A stretch of 64,000 nt of DNA. It comes from Brachionus rotundiformis (Eukaryota > Rotifera > Eurotatoria > Ploima > Brachionidae). The DNA lies in NCBI GenBank assembly GCA_016802295.1, contig JAESIW010000020.1:1626120-1690119 (forward strand), read 5' to 3'. This document shows, piece after piece, positions 45,302 through 57,900 of the stretch (position 1 is the first letter of the stretch; each line of letters starts with the position of its first letter). The notes under the pieces are model-generated. The model was not told where the DNA came from and did not search any database. It saw only the letters and a program-made list of their open reading frames with translations. Position numbers and translations under genes: made by a program.

Positions 45302-45845
45302 TTATGAAATTGTGTTATTTCTTCTAAAATCCCATGGCAGAATAAAATTTTCATCGTTCCAAAAATTCAATTTTTCCGCTTTAGCTAAAGTTTCCAGTGG
45401 TTTGTAATATTCACATCCTTTTTGAAATAAATAATAGCATGAATACCCTTCTCGGATCATTATTTCATTGATGTTTTCACCGTTTTCTGTGAAAACTTCA
45501 GCTAGAGTCCTCCCATAAATATCGTAAGAAACATTTTTAAGTTGGACATAGCTATCTACAGGAATAATTTGATTTAGTCTGACTTGACTTATTTGTCCCC
45601 AAGGAATCTGAGCCATCTCTGGTGCATCTATGCATTTAAATCGAATCCTGAAAAAACTACCTGACGAAGCATTCAAGGCTGTCACCGTATCTCCATCATA
45701 AACTTTGGTTATCTTATAAACTTAAGTCGGCAATAGAAAACTCCTAGAAAAATATCTATATTTAAAACTTACGTTGAGCTCTTATACCGGCAATTATGCC
45801 AATTAAAAGGATGCTTGAAATGAGAAGAATTTTCCTAATCATCAT
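45302..45845 (-). CDS. Secreted staphylococcal-nuclease-type (SNase) protein, copy 2
   Basis: Two exons: signal peptide exon from 45845 (MMIRKILLISSILLIGIIAG) and the main exon from about 45722, joined CAA C|..|TT TAT. About 160 residues. The SNase core reads ITKVYDGDTVTAL, FRIRFKCIDAPEMAQ, YDIYGRTLAEVF and INEIMIREGYSCYYLFQKG, ending LPWDFRR. The catalytic Asp, Arg, Asp, Glu and Arg positions are kept. It shares unusual features with copy 1 (CIDAPE, FQKGC, LPWDFR/LPWDYR), so the two are tandem paralogs, although protein divergence is high. It lacks the intron after the KLA/RLN position that copy 1 has. Confidence 0.88.
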
Positions 45846-46134
45846 TTAATTTTAAAAAAATTATGAACAAAAAGTTTTTCTTTTATAGACAACCACTTAA
45901 CTAAAATAAATAAACCTGATATCTCTTAAAAATGAAATCATAAAAAAATTAAAAATTCAAGAAATCAATTCAAGGATTTTCTATTTTTTTAAAATGTTTA
46001 TTTAGTACTCAATTACAAAATGATTAAAAAAAGACTATCAGTATTTATTTAGAGACATTTTGATATTTATCAAAAAATGTAGAAAAAAAATTGAAAATGT
46101 AAAAATTTTTCAATAGACTTAAAATTGTACACAT

Positions 46135-46931
46135 CTAATTTTCTTTGTCGTGCAAATCGACAAGCTTTTTCTTATTCAATTTTTCAACTTGTTTGCGTTG
46201 TAGAATATGTCTTGGCATGTTTGAGCTGGCTATCTTCAAGCCATATTGTCCCGGCGAATCATTCACATTACAGCTTGTATTATCTGGAACTTAAAAAATA
46301 CTATATTTATTAGTTTTTCAAAAATTAAAAAACATTTAAAAGAACAAAAGTTTAATTTAATTCAAACTAAGATTATATTATTAAAAAATTAAGTTTTAAA
46401 ATTGAATTAATTGAACTTAAAAAGAAATATTTGATAAACTATATATCTAAATAACTCACCTTGCTGAAGCAATATGCTTGACTCAGCCATAACTAAAGAA
46501 GAATTATCCAGTGATCCATGAGATTCATTAAAACAATCGTCATTTGTGTCAGTCTTATTAACCACGTTAATTGTATTCAAATGAATAGGTGTTCGTTTAT
46601 AATCATTTGTTGGAGAGCGTGGATCAATTGTTCCTTTGGAAGATTTTTTCGAGTTAGATTCTCCGTTACTTTCATTCATATAACATATTGGGGTTCTTTA
46701 AAAAAATATATATTCTTTAACTCAAGGTCAGTTTCTCTACCTGACAATTCCATTTGAAGGAGACCTTGGATCAAACTCGGCCTGTACCACCTTATTATTT
46801 ATAGGTGTATAATCATTATTTAAGTTTTTGTATTTTTTTCCCAGTAAGCTTGAATTTGCCTCACATGCTTCTTCTCCAGATGAGTAATCATCCACTTGTT
46901 GGGTCCATTCTTTATTCATTATATTTCCCAT
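46135..46931 (-). CDS. CDCA3: Tome-1/CDCA3-like mitotic regulator
   Basis: Three exons (46931 to about 46742; about 46696-46461; about 46293-46135). The N-terminus is MGN, compatible with myristoylation. Two copies of the family motif are present: FDPRSPSNGIVRTPI spans the exon 1/2 junction (AG|..|A ACC), and IDPRSPTNDYKRTPI follows. The extreme C-terminus is LHDKEN, a KEN degron preceded by D as in vertebrate CDCA3 (DHDKEN). In vertebrates Tome-1/CDCA3 triggers mitotic entry by promoting Wee1 destruction and is itself cleared by APC/C-Cdh1 in G1. The intervening sequence is disordered and Ser/Asn-rich. The dual DPRSP/RTP motifs plus terminal KEN make this call strong despite low overall similarity; length about 195 residues is shorter than the human protein. 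Confidence 0.85.
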
Positions 46932-47117
46932 GATGACCTGTTTATTTTTCTAAATAAACTTTTAATTTATATATTCTATATGCTAAAAGAATTATACACA
47001 GATTTTTTAATACCTGGAGTTTAAAAAAAATAATAATTTACAAAATTGGTTATTTATTTATTGAAAATTTAATCCATCGATTTAACAAAAAAAAAGCTTT
47101 AGAAAAATTTTTCCATA

Positions 47118-48087
47118 TCATGATAATTTTACATTTGGATGTAAAGGTTTTACTTTTGAGTTTCTTGACAGACCCACTCTATACTTAGGTTGTGACGTTT
47201 TGATTTCTATCCGACCCAAAGGACTCGGATTAATGTTAAGGCTTGAATTTAAGTTTTTACGCTCTGTTTTATTGGCATCAATGGCACTTAAACTCTTTCG
47301 AGAACTAGACAAGTTGGGAACTATAATTTTTGGTTCATCGAATTTCAATGAAACAACAACTTTTTCATCAACTTTTTGCTTTTGGTCATCTAAATTTTCT
47401 TCCTTTTTATTTAAATCTTGATCATTAGGAGCTTTTTCTGAATTTTCCACTACTTGGTTCTTTTTTTTAGAATTTGGAGTTGTTTTTTTTTTTGGCGGAG
47501 AGCGTTTTTTTGGTTTTGATTTCAAAAAGTCATCATCAGAATCTTCTGCTTCAAAATCTTCCTGGTCACTTTCTAATTTTGTTGATTTTTTCTTTGAACT
47601 AGTTTTCTTTGATTTCTGTACTGGTTCTTCATCTTTTGGCTGATTTATTTCCAAATTTTCATTTTTTGCAACTTGTTCAGACTCAGCGACATTTTCTATT
47701 TTATTTTCTTTTTTAAAATCTTCTTCCTCCTTTGGATTAGAGCCATCCTGCTGGAAATTCTCATTTTTGGCAACTGTGTTCTCTTTGAGAGACAATTCAA
47801 TGGCTTTTTTTATTTCTTTGTCAAATGGATCGACTCTATTTGACCTCCTATGAATCTTGATTTTAAACTTGGACTGAAAAAGATGATTTTATATTACCTT
47901 TCTCGGACTTTTTTCTCTCCAGATCCATGGTCAGGTCGGGTTTTTTTACTCTTTTTATTCTTAAAATCTTTTTCAAAGTCGTCGTCGGTATTATCACTGG
48001 CCTCGAAATCAGAGTCCTTGTTTCTAATAAACATTAAACAAAAAATTTATCTGATCAAATTGTGTACCTTTTTGAACCTTTGCTCAT
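47118..48087 (-). CDS. RAD51AP1: RAD51AP1-like homologous-recombination factor
   Basis: Three exons: 48087 (MSKGSK), about 48022-47907 (NKDSDFEASDNTDDDF), and about 47881-47118. Residues following the second join read FDKEIKKAIELSLKEN, matching the N-terminal RAD51AP1 segment LEVALALSVKE. The middle is Lys/Glu/Asp-rich and disordered with acidic DSDDDFLKSK repeats and KKRSPPKKK. The C-terminus reads YRVGLSRNSKVKPLHPN, almost the vertebrate RAD51-binding end RLGLSRLARVKPLHPN. In vertebrates RAD51AP1 stimulates RAD51-mediated strand invasion. Sequence between the conserved ends is low complexity, as in the family. Confidence 0.87.
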
Positions 48088-49349
48088 TTGTGAAATTTTA
48101 ATATAAATTTTTATAAATTTTAATTATCAAAGAAGTTTAAATTTTAAATTTAGAAAAAAGTGTTAATCATATTTTGTTTTTCATTGTATAAATACTTAAG
48201 ATTAAATGTTAAGATGTGTTGAACGAATTATGAGGATTTGTTTTATAATAGGAATTTATTCATTCGCAATTGAGACTAATTGAGCTCCAAAATTGGTATA
48301 AACTGGTCGGCTACTCTAAATTAATTTTAAAACAAAATTGATATAAAATTTTTGGACACTTTGATCAAAAATGAAGACAAATTGATTTGAACAAAACATT
48401 CTGGTATAGCTTTTAAATTGGTCTTGAAAATTTTAGACTTATATCTCAATATTATTCGAGGGTTTATGGCTATCGTTAATATTAATTATAAACAATTTTA
48501 CTTAAACTTACACTAATATCTTGGACATTCGATCAAATATTTAATAATTCTTAAAAATTAATTATTTTTAACACCCATAATAGGATTTAGAAGCACAATA
48601 TAACTTGACATTTTAAATTTTAGATTAATTAAAAGAAAGATTTTTTAAGTATTGTCCAAGTTAAAACTTAACTAGATATTTATGGATTAATTTGATTTGA
48701 ATAAATTATTTCATAACAATCAGAAAGAAGTTAATAATTTTCCCAGAGTGTAACATTAAAAAGTATTAAGAGAATAAAGGATTTTATTTGGAGTTTATTT
48801 GAACAAGTCGAATTTCTATAGGTAACTCCTTAAATATGAAAATATCATCAGATATGTTTGATAACTAAGATTAGAATTTTATCATATACTAAATGTTTGA
48901 TTTGTTTTTAAATTTTTTATTTAAATCGAAAATCTTCAAAAAAATAATAATTAGATAAAAATCTATCCGAAATGTTCCAATTCAGTTATATGAAAAAAAA
49001 ATTTAATTTAATGAATGTTTTTTGGACAAATTCAGAATCCGAGGTGACAATTTAAAAATGATTATTTTAGACATATATTTTTATCACTTTTACTTATATC
49101 GTATTAAATTTTATTGTTAAAAATACAAAATTTATAATAATCGAACTGATTATTTACTTTTTATTTTCATATTCAGTTACTTGAATTAATTTTAGCAATT
49201 TATTTACATTTATTTATTTTGAAAACTATCTTTTTTAGGAATACCATTCTATGAAAGGCTAACACATAAAATAACGAAAAAAGAAAAATAAATAATCAAA
49301 CAATAAATGACGACAATTTGAAAATCTTCGATTTTAATTAACATTTCTC
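48088..49349. other. 1.26-kb AT-rich intergenic region
   Basis: Between the RAD51AP1 start and the end of the PDZ gene; no supported feature. Confidence 0.6.
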
Positions 49350-50027
49350 TCATTTATTTCTTAAATTACAAATAACAAAGTTTTCACATTCATGGTCCAT
49401 GTTACTAAACTGGTTTTCCAATTTCAGCCTTGGATATTTTGTCTTATGAATCACTACCAGATTGACATTATCCTTTTCTTCCATGTATTTTTCCAAATTG
49501 GAAATAATATCCCAATTTTTTAAATTAAGATCGTCTAATTCAAGCACAAGGTCACCAATTTGTAAGCACGACTCAGCTGGCGAATCTGCGAAGATCTCAC
49601 TTACAAAAAGCATATCTTGATTATCACATCTCGACTTGGACAAACTAAAACCAAAGCCAACAATTGGCCACTTTGGTAAAGAAATGCTTCTCATCAGACC
49701 GTGCAAGTGTGTTTCCGAGTCAAAATTTTGCAAATAAAGTGAATCTAACTCTTCCGGATTCAAATTAGTGTTCATGTCTTTGTTGTAAGCATAGCTTTCG
49801 TACTCGTATTCCAAAATTCCATCTTTGTCCCGAATTATTTTGGCATGTTTGAATATTTTCGATTTTCTTGGATTCTTCTGGGAAGGATAATGACCTGGCT
49901 CAAATATGTAATCAAATGGCTCGCTGATATAATACTCATCTTGGTGTCCATTAATTTCAATGGTTTCCTCTTCGTCAATCTCAGTAATTACCAAATCACT
50001 AACCAATTCGTTATTTGATGCTTCCAT
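49350..50027 (-). CDS. Single-PDZ-domain protein
   Basis: Single exon, 225 residues from the ATG at 50027 (the frame extends four codons further up without an ATG). An acidic N-terminus (EIDEEETIEINGHQDEYY) is followed by a basic, Tyr-rich segment (KNPRKSKIFKHAKI) and then a PDZ domain at about residues 125-200: GFGFSLSKSRC, FVSEIFADSPAESC, LQIGDLVLELDDLNLKNW. The carboxylate-binding loop reads GFGF where GLGF is classical, which is a common variant. The specific family is not recognised. It probably binds C-terminal peptides as a scaffold. Confidence 0.75.
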   Translation of the reverse strand: MEASNNELVSDLVITEIDEEETIEINGHQDEYYISEPFDYIFEPGHYPSQKNPRKSKIFKHAKIIRDKDGILEYEYESYAYNKDMNTNLNPEELDSLYLQNFDSETHLHGLMRSISLPKWPIVGFGFSLSKSRCDNQDMLFVSEIFADSPAESCLQIGDLVLELDDLNLKNWDIISNLEKYMEEKDNVNLVVIHKTKYPRLKLENQFSNMDHECENFVICNLRNK

Positions 50028-51003
50028 GTTTGTTGACAAATATAGAATTTTTTTTTATCTGCTATGAATTTTTAAAAATAAAATTTTGCAGCGAGTTTTT
50101 TTTAGAATAAATTTAGAAATAATTTATGTTCAAATTTTAAGTTTTTTCTTAATAAACTAAATGAAAAATGTATGAAAAGTTAGATGTTTGTAATCATTTG
50201 TATAAAAACAACGAATATTTGGATAAAGATTTACTTGATTTATCACGCTTTGATATAGTGATTAAGTGAAATTTGCTTTTGGTTAATCCCACCCGAGCTT
50301 AATTGACCGTGAACTACCTAAAAGCAATGTTCTCTGATTTTAAATTAGTTTTCTGTTAGATAAAGGACTCAGAAAAGCTATTTTGGAGCCAATTATTTTT
50401 TTAATAAAGCAAAATTATTTTTATTAGTTTTAGTTTACTAAGTTTTGGCATATCTTCAATAAAAATTTACTTTCTTTTAAATTAAAACAAAAACCAAATT
50501 TTGGAGGGTAATAATTAGAATGTCCAATTAGGACATTAATTTGAAAAATTTTAATTTTCATTACAAATTAAAACCAAATTCACACCCTTCATTTCTTTTT
50601 AATTTTAACATTCATTTAGTTTAATAATAAAGCCTTAATGCAAGCTAAAAATAGAATCTTAATTTAATTAAAGAATCTCATTTTTATCATATAATACTTT
50701 TTTATCATTAAATTTAAGCAATAATAATTTTTTTGGGCATAGATTTACTTTTTGACTTAAATTGATTTCAAATTTTACTTTGGTTAAAATTCAATTAAAA
50801 TTAATTCATGTATCTAATTGAAAAATAAATTAAAAATTTATGAAAAAAAATGTCAAATAAAATAAACATTTTTTTCTAAATTTTGAATTAAGCTCTTGTG
50901 ATTCTTAAAATTATCTAATCAAGGCTTCTTACACAACAAAAGCTGTTTTATCAAAATTTCATATAAAGATTTTAGTTACATTTTTTAAATTCAATTTGAA
51001 AAA
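50028..51003. other. Divergent intergenic region
   Basis: Almost 1 kb between the starts of the PDZ gene (-) and the LIMP-2-like gene (+); AT-rich with no distinct element seen. Confidence 0.55.
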
Positions 51004-52828
51004 ATGGGTCATGCATTAGCAGTATTTGGAATCGTTTCTAGTCTTTTAATTTTTACAGTAGGTTTAATTGGTATCATTTTTGGTGACAAATTTATTCATG
51101 CTTTCGTTGCCTCGGTAATTAAATAATTCTTTTCTAATCAAAATTGATAATAAAATTTCAGAACATACATTTGGACCCTAAAAGTGATCTTTACAAGCAA
51201 TGGCTAAACCCTCCAATAGACGTCTATTTAAGCATTTATGTTTTCAATCTGAAGAATCCGATTGAGTTCCAGAATGGAGCTAAGCCAGTGTTCGAAGAAA
51301 TTGGACCTTTTGTTTTTAGGGAATATGTAATCAAGGATAACATAGTTGATAATATGAACTATACAATTACGTATAAAGAAAAAAAGCAGTATTATTTTAT
51401 TCAGGACATGTCACCTTATGAATTTGACTATCCAATAACCACTTTAAACATGGGTCCAATTACAGTAATCAATGGTGTGAAATATTCGAGCAACATTGTC
51501 CATGATGGAATAAATTTAGCCTTGCAACTCACCGGTGATACTCTTCTAGTTGACAAAATGCCCGCCAAAGACCTGCTGTTTGGTTACAAGGACAAATTTT
51601 TAGTTCAACTAAAAAAAATTTTACCAAATCTGGTTCCAACAGACACAGTTGGGCTTTTTATTCAAGTAACGCTTGTTAAAAAGTTTTGATAAAAGAATTT
51701 TAAAATTAAAATAGAAAAACGATACGTATGATGGTTTGTATACTATTTATACGGGAGTCGATGATTTTAACAAAGTTGGAATTGTAGAAAAATATAATAG
51801 CCAAGAGTAAGATTATTTGAAAAGCAAAATTTTATCAGAATTTTACATTTTATTTTAGTAAAATTAGCATTTGGACGTCAAAAACTGCCAATATGATAAA
51901 TGGCACAGGTAATCTGACAAAAAGTTCGAAAAAAAATTATCTTTTATCTTTAGATGGAACAATTCTTCCACCTTTTTTGAATGAAAGTACCATAATTTAC
52001 ATTTTTGAATCAGATTTGTGCAGGTAAAAGAATAATAAAAAAAAATTGATCTTTACCAAAATTTAAGATCTCTTTATGCCAAATATAATCAGACTATAAA
52101 AATCATAGATGACATTAAAGTGATGGGATTTGCTCCTGATGAATACTTTTATGAAAATTACACAGTAAATCCAGATAATGCAGGTTTTTGTACTCCAGCC
52201 GACAATTGTCTACCAAAGGGTTTATTAAACTTAACCGATTGTGTTGGAGGTAATAAAACCTCTTTAATTAAACTTATTTAAAAATCTTTTTTAAATGTAA
52301 GGAGTCCCAATTATAATGTCTTGTCCGCATTTTTTATATTCTGAGGAAAAATTTGTCAAAGATGTAGAAGGCATTCTGCCTAATTATACAAACCACGCAA
52401 CCATGATTTTTGCCGAGCCAACAACCGGTGTTCTTATGAAGGCTAATAAACGAATCCAATTTAATACTCAACTTTTCAGAGACCAGAGAATCAAGTTGGC
52501 ATTCTAAAGATTAAAATAAAATCTAATTAAATTTTATTTAAGGATGACAAAAAATCTTCCTGAAATATTATATCCTCTCTTTTGGGTTGATGAACATTTT
52601 CAAATTGATAAAAAAAATGCAGATTTGTTTTACTATCAAGTAAAACTTCCGCTCTTGGGAGTCACTATCGGAAAGTATGCATTATTTGGCTTTGGTTTTG
52701 TTACATTTTTGATATCATGTCGTTATGCATATAAATTATCCAAGAAAAATAAATCAATTGAAAACCTAAACATACAGGATTCAGGCGATTCCAATGATAT
52801 CAATGAACAAACTCCACTTATTATTTAA
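51004..52828 (+). CDS. SCARB2: CD36-family receptor, LIMP-2/SCARB-like, lysosomal-type tail
   Basis: About six to seven exons. Exon 1 (from 51004) encodes the N-terminal membrane helix (MGHALAVFGIVSSLLIF). Exon 2 (51162 on) starts the ectodomain: NIHLDPKSDLYKQW, PVFEEIGPFVFREY. Later exons read LYTIYTGVDDFNKVG, FESDLCRSLYAKYN, GFCTPADNCLPKGLLN, a GVPIIMSCPHFL segment and NRRIQFNTQ-like AHKRIQF region, then the C-terminal helix (YALFGFGFVTFLISC). The cytoplasmic tail ends NEQTPLII, which fits the acidic dileucine lysosome-sorting signal (compare LIMP-2 DERAPLI). Ectodomain Cys and N-glycosylation sites fit the family. The class B scavenger receptors move lipids or sort enzymes; the tail argues for a lysosomal LIMP-2-like role. 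Confidence 0.92.
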
Positions 52829-53097
52829 AACTTGTATCCTTATTTATTCCAATTATTTTTTTAATAAATACTTATTTATCTAATTTAATAATTTAAAAAA
52901 TATACATTTTTAATCCTTATCCAATGATTTTTATTTTAACTTAAAAATTTCTAAAAATCAATACATATCTTTTTAAAATATCATATTATCTTGATGAGTT
53001 TTGAGTGAAATTTATATCCGGGAGTCTTTATGGAAATTTTTGATAAGATTCGATACAAAAGTTTATTAGACTTGTCTGTAAAATAAAACAACTCATA

Positions 53098-54919
53098 ATG
53101 AATAGTACGGAAATAATTGTTTTAGTATATGGTCTAAGTGCCGCTTTGATATTGATTCTAATCCTTAGATTCAAGTGGCTGGGCATCAGATACCTAATTT
53201 GGTGCAGAAAGCAAAAATACAAAGTATTTGGGAAGATAAAATTCCTATAAACTTTTATTTTTGAAGGAACAAGAGCAAATGATGGACGAAAATTTACCTA
53301 ATTCGTCGTCCAAAATATGCTCCATAAATACAATCGAAACCACCGCATTCACAACTTGTAAGACATTAAATTTTTTTCAAAGCAAATTAAGATAAAAATT
53401 TAAAGCGTCAATCTAGTCAAACGAATTGATAAATTTTGATTTATAGATCTTACTGACTAATTTATCATCAACATTAATGAAAAAATACTATAATAACATA
53501 TTATTAAATGACAGTCTTGATTTAAGAATCCAAAAGACAATTTAAAAAAGATTTTAAACTCATACCGAAATTAAATAAAATTACAAGAATTTTGTATCTT
53601 TTCCCATCAAAAAAAAACAATAAATACTTAAACATTTAAATTAATATATAAATTAATACAATTTAGGTCTACTAAAATATTAGTTTTAATTAATTTTTAA
53701 AGTATCAAATGATCAAGATGAAGACAAAGTTAATGATTGTACATTTGGGTTCTGTACTAAATGTGACTTGGAAGAAGATGATGGTGAAATTAATATTGAT
53801 GAAAATATTAAAGACCTTGGATCCTGGAGTCCAAAAATTCAAATGGAGCTAGTCTTTGACGAGTAAATGTAAATTTAAATTGACTAAACTATTAAGTTAC
53901 TTAAATAATTCAGATTGGAAAGAATTATTTGTGTAAAGGTTTTAAAGGCGTCAAATTTGTATCAGAGTTTTTATGAAATAATAAACAAATCAGAACAAGA
54001 AAATGTTATCAAAAATTTATCCATTGAATTTTACAAAATTTATTTTTTAATAGGTTTGAACAGCGGCAAAAAATTAAAATCTAAAGTATTTTATCACTTA
54101 AATATAAACTAAATAATTTTTTGTTATTTTTTTTAATAAAGGTGAGAGTTTTCGAAAATGAATCTGTTTTTTTTCAAGATTTTCACTTTAAAATAGAAAA
54201 AAATCTAGAAATGTCAGAAATAAATATCGAATTTTATTTTGTAAATTCCCTAAATGGTACCAAGTTGGCATATCTACGAACTACAATTCCAATCGAAGAT
54301 TTAACAAGGCTCCAGATACGAAATTTTCCACTCTACAATTTCGATTTTGTATGAAAAAAATAACAATAAAATTAAATGATCTTAATTTTCTTAGATTGCC
54401 AAAGTAAGAGGTGAATTGCTGATAAGTTTATGCTTTCTGCCAACAGCTGAACGATTGAGGGTAGTCGTAGCAGAGGCCAGAGATCTTCAATTTGAAGATA
54501 GCCATATTTTCGGAAGTAATTGTATTAATTTCGTAATAAATTAATCTACTATATTCAAAGATTCGTTTGTTACAATTACTCTATTTAAAAATAGTGGGAA
54601 AATATTTGAATCATTTAGAACAAACACAAAACATGGTACTTCCAAACCAGTATTTAATGAAATAAGTGTTTTCTATCTATCCACAAAAGAATTTGTTCAT
54701 TCTGGCTTAAGATTTATGGTATTTGAGGAAAAGGCTGACCAAAACAAGCAGATTGGTTCTTTTGTTATTGGAGGCGATGTTGGCAACTCAATCAATTCCC
54801 ATTGGAATCAAATATTAAGAAAACTTAGTCGGAATGTAAGGAACTTTTAAATTAATTAACTAATGAAAAATAAAAGTAATTAAAAGGTGATATTTTGGCA
54901 TCCAATTGTAAAAAAATAA
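53098..54919 (+). CDS. Divergent synaptotagmin-like double-C2 protein
   Basis: About seven to eight exons. Exon 1 (53098 on) gives a short luminal end and a transmembrane helix (IIVLVYGLSAALILILIL) followed by a Cys/basic cap. A charged linker (EDKVNDCTFGFCTKC, acidic run) precedes C2A, whose strands are recognisable (KIQMELVFDE, RIICVKVLKASNL, VRVFENESVF) but lack the calcium-binding Asp set. C2B opens with GELLISLCFLPTAERLRV and EARDLQFED, then reads FGNSFVTITLF, with Asn where SDPYVK has its Asp. It ends SHWNQILRKLSRN joined to FWHPIVKK, the synaptotagmin WHxL end. I infer a calcium-independent member of the synaptotagmin group. It lies 4.3 kb upstream of a canonical synaptotagmin in the same orientation. 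Confidence 0.78.
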
Positions 54920-57900
54920 CTCTAAAATTAATTATTAATACAGATAAAATTATTTTAATTAGCTTTTATTAAATAATATCCTTAATAAAATGGCTTGATA
55001 AATATTTTTTATTCATTCAAAAATTTGAATTTTCTTTTTTTTAAAAATAACTAAAAAAATTAATTTTATCAAATTTGATCACTTAATTAAAAGTGATGAC
55101 AGATTAATTTAAAAAATTAATTATATGAAAATGTCAAATTTAGAATTTAGTTTTTCATGAAATTAAAAAATTATATCATAAGTAATTTTTATTTTTATAT
55201 AAAGTTAAAGTTTTAAGGCAAAATATTTTTTTAAGTGACAGTTTATTTCTATATTTTATTGTTAATGAACTGAAGAAAATTCTTTTTCTTTCTTTATGTT
55301 TAATCAATATTGTTTTGTTATTGTGTGAATATAGATTAAGTAATAAATTTTTTGTTTGAATTAAAATATAATTAAGATTTATTACAGCTTGAGTGAGGTC
55401 TAAGTTATGATATCCAAAATAGCAACTAATCCGATTTTGGAAAAATCAGACTACAAAAATTCTTTTAAATTTCTTACGTGATTATATTCCAATCTTATTA
55501 TCTAAAATAATTTGCATTTGTTAACTAATTCAAGATTCCTTTCAAAATATGTGGTCTAATTGTCTAATTGATTTTGGGGAATGTTTTACTAAATTCTTTT
55601 AAAAAACATTCAAAGCGATTAGACGGCTAAAATTCATGATAAAAATGTCGTGAATTAATGTGATTTATTGCTAATTTCAGACGATAGATCTAAAATTCAA
55701 ATTTTAATGTTTATTCCCGGATGTGACTTTGCCAAGCAATCAATAAATTCTGGCAACTCAAGCAGTTTAGATTGTTATAATAATAAATTATGTTACTAGT
55801 ACTAAATTTTTATAAATATAATCTAATTCAGAATTGGAAAACTTTCAACATTGGTTTAAAAATATTACTAATCAAATTATAAAATTCAGTTTTTGGGTGA
55901 GCATTGTCCCTTTGACTATGCTTGACTATGTTGCATGTCACTCTTTTAAGCAAAAATCGATTTATTCCAAATATATTTATTATAATTACGGGTTTTATAT
56001 TTGCTTTTATTTTGGATGCATTAAATAATTATTTATAATGTTTATGTCATTTTTTTTATTTTGTTAAAACTATAAATCTTTGTCAAATATTGTGTGCATT
56101 TGATTCTAAAACTATGCTCAAATTAACTAAAATTCAAGCTAAAATTTACGACATAAAATATTATTATTAGTTTTCTTTACAAGAGGATATATTATCAATA
56201 AAGAACTTGGCACCTAATAAGGAATTGTGTATGATTAGACGACGAATAGTACATTTCTTGGAAACGCTGATTTTTCTTCCGTAACTCAAAGAAAAAGAGC
56301 TATGAGTTTGTTATTCAGAATGTGTTTATTTTTCTCTTGAATAGCAGCGTTAATTTCATTCATGGCTTACTGAATTAAAACCAAAAAATTTTATTAATCT
56401 TATTTTTATTTTATAATTTAATTGCTTTTTTTTACAATGTTAATTATATTTCAATTTTATTTCGTTTCAAACTACCTTTATTTTATGATGAAAATCAAAT
56501 TTTAATTTGGAGATAAATTTTCCAATGTCATGAAACCCTAATCATTTTTCGTCTTATTATTTGGGTTTCGGTCTTACCCATTTTTTATCATTTTATTTCC
56601 TAATATTTAATTTTTCCAAAAATCGAAAAATTGATATTGAAAAGTATCCGTAGTGATTTTTATTTTATGACACGAATTGTATTTTTAAACTCTTAATTCT
56701 GAAATGCTATTCTAAAATACAAAATACCTTTATTTATTCTCTAATGAATAATTAACTATTTATTTCAGTCTATTTAAAAGATTTTAGTTTCAAGTTAAAA
56801 ATTTATATTTTTTTTTGTTAATTAAAATTCTTTTTGATTAATAATTTATAAATCTCACGAGAAAGATTTCATATCGAAATATCTTATTCTTTATATTCTT
56901 TTATTTAGTGAAATTTTAACTTTTCATCAAATTTCAAGGCTTAATTAGATTTTTTTCAAATTTCATAAATTAACCCAAAAACCTAACTTCTCTAAACTAG
57001 GTCGGATAATTTTTTTATTATACGATTATTTAGTGGACTAGCTTTTAATATTTTTTGTGTACAATTTTAATTTAAAAGTTTAAAATTTTAATATTTGCCG
57101 ATTACTTAGTTATAAAAAATTTTAGATACTAAAAGCTGCTATGAAAGACTTGGCGAATTAGTGTGCTAGAATTAGCCCAATGCAGATTGCTAATTTCTAG
57201 TTTATCTGAAATTAATTCAATTTATCAAATTAGTTAAATGCTATTGAAATGAAGAATATAGAAAAAAATATGTAAAAATGCTCCGTCTGGCAACATGTTG
57301 AATTCTATCATTCAATAATCAAATTATTTAAGCATTGAAGTAAAGGAAACATTAATTCAAAATTAAATTCTGTTAAATATTTAAAATCATAAAAGTACTT
57401 TTATTTGGATAGATAAGAAAAGTAATAAACACATCTTAAAATGATTAATTTGATTCAAACATTTTTTTAAATTAGAAATTTTAATATGAGTCTGATTAAT
57501 CAAATAATTTAGAATTAAATGCAATTATGTTTTGTTAAAAAAAAAGTATTTGGTATTATCCAGAATTTAGCCAGAAAAATTAAATAAAAAAATTGAGTTC
57601 TTTAACTTCTCTTTTACTTCTTTTTTCTGGGCATAGAAGATTAAAATGAGAGGATTATTTGGCATGTCTGAAACATTGATTATCAGAACTTTATAAAAAA
57701 TGATTAAGAAGATTATAACATTTTCTATCTGTTATTTAAATCTAGGTTCAATAATTTTTGTCACTTCACCTAGATTAATTTGTAAAATTTTGAATTTTTA
57801 TCATTTGACTATTTCAAGATAAAGCTTAAAGGAATATTTTTCTACTAAGCGAATAGTTTTAGACATTCTCTCCATCAAATATTATTTAAATTAGTTTTAG

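Noticed and set aside
55834..56028. 64-codon hydrophobic frame between the synaptotagmins
   Set aside because: Starts at a non-ATG codon, aromatic-rich in the manner of random AT-rich translation, and no splice partners were found.
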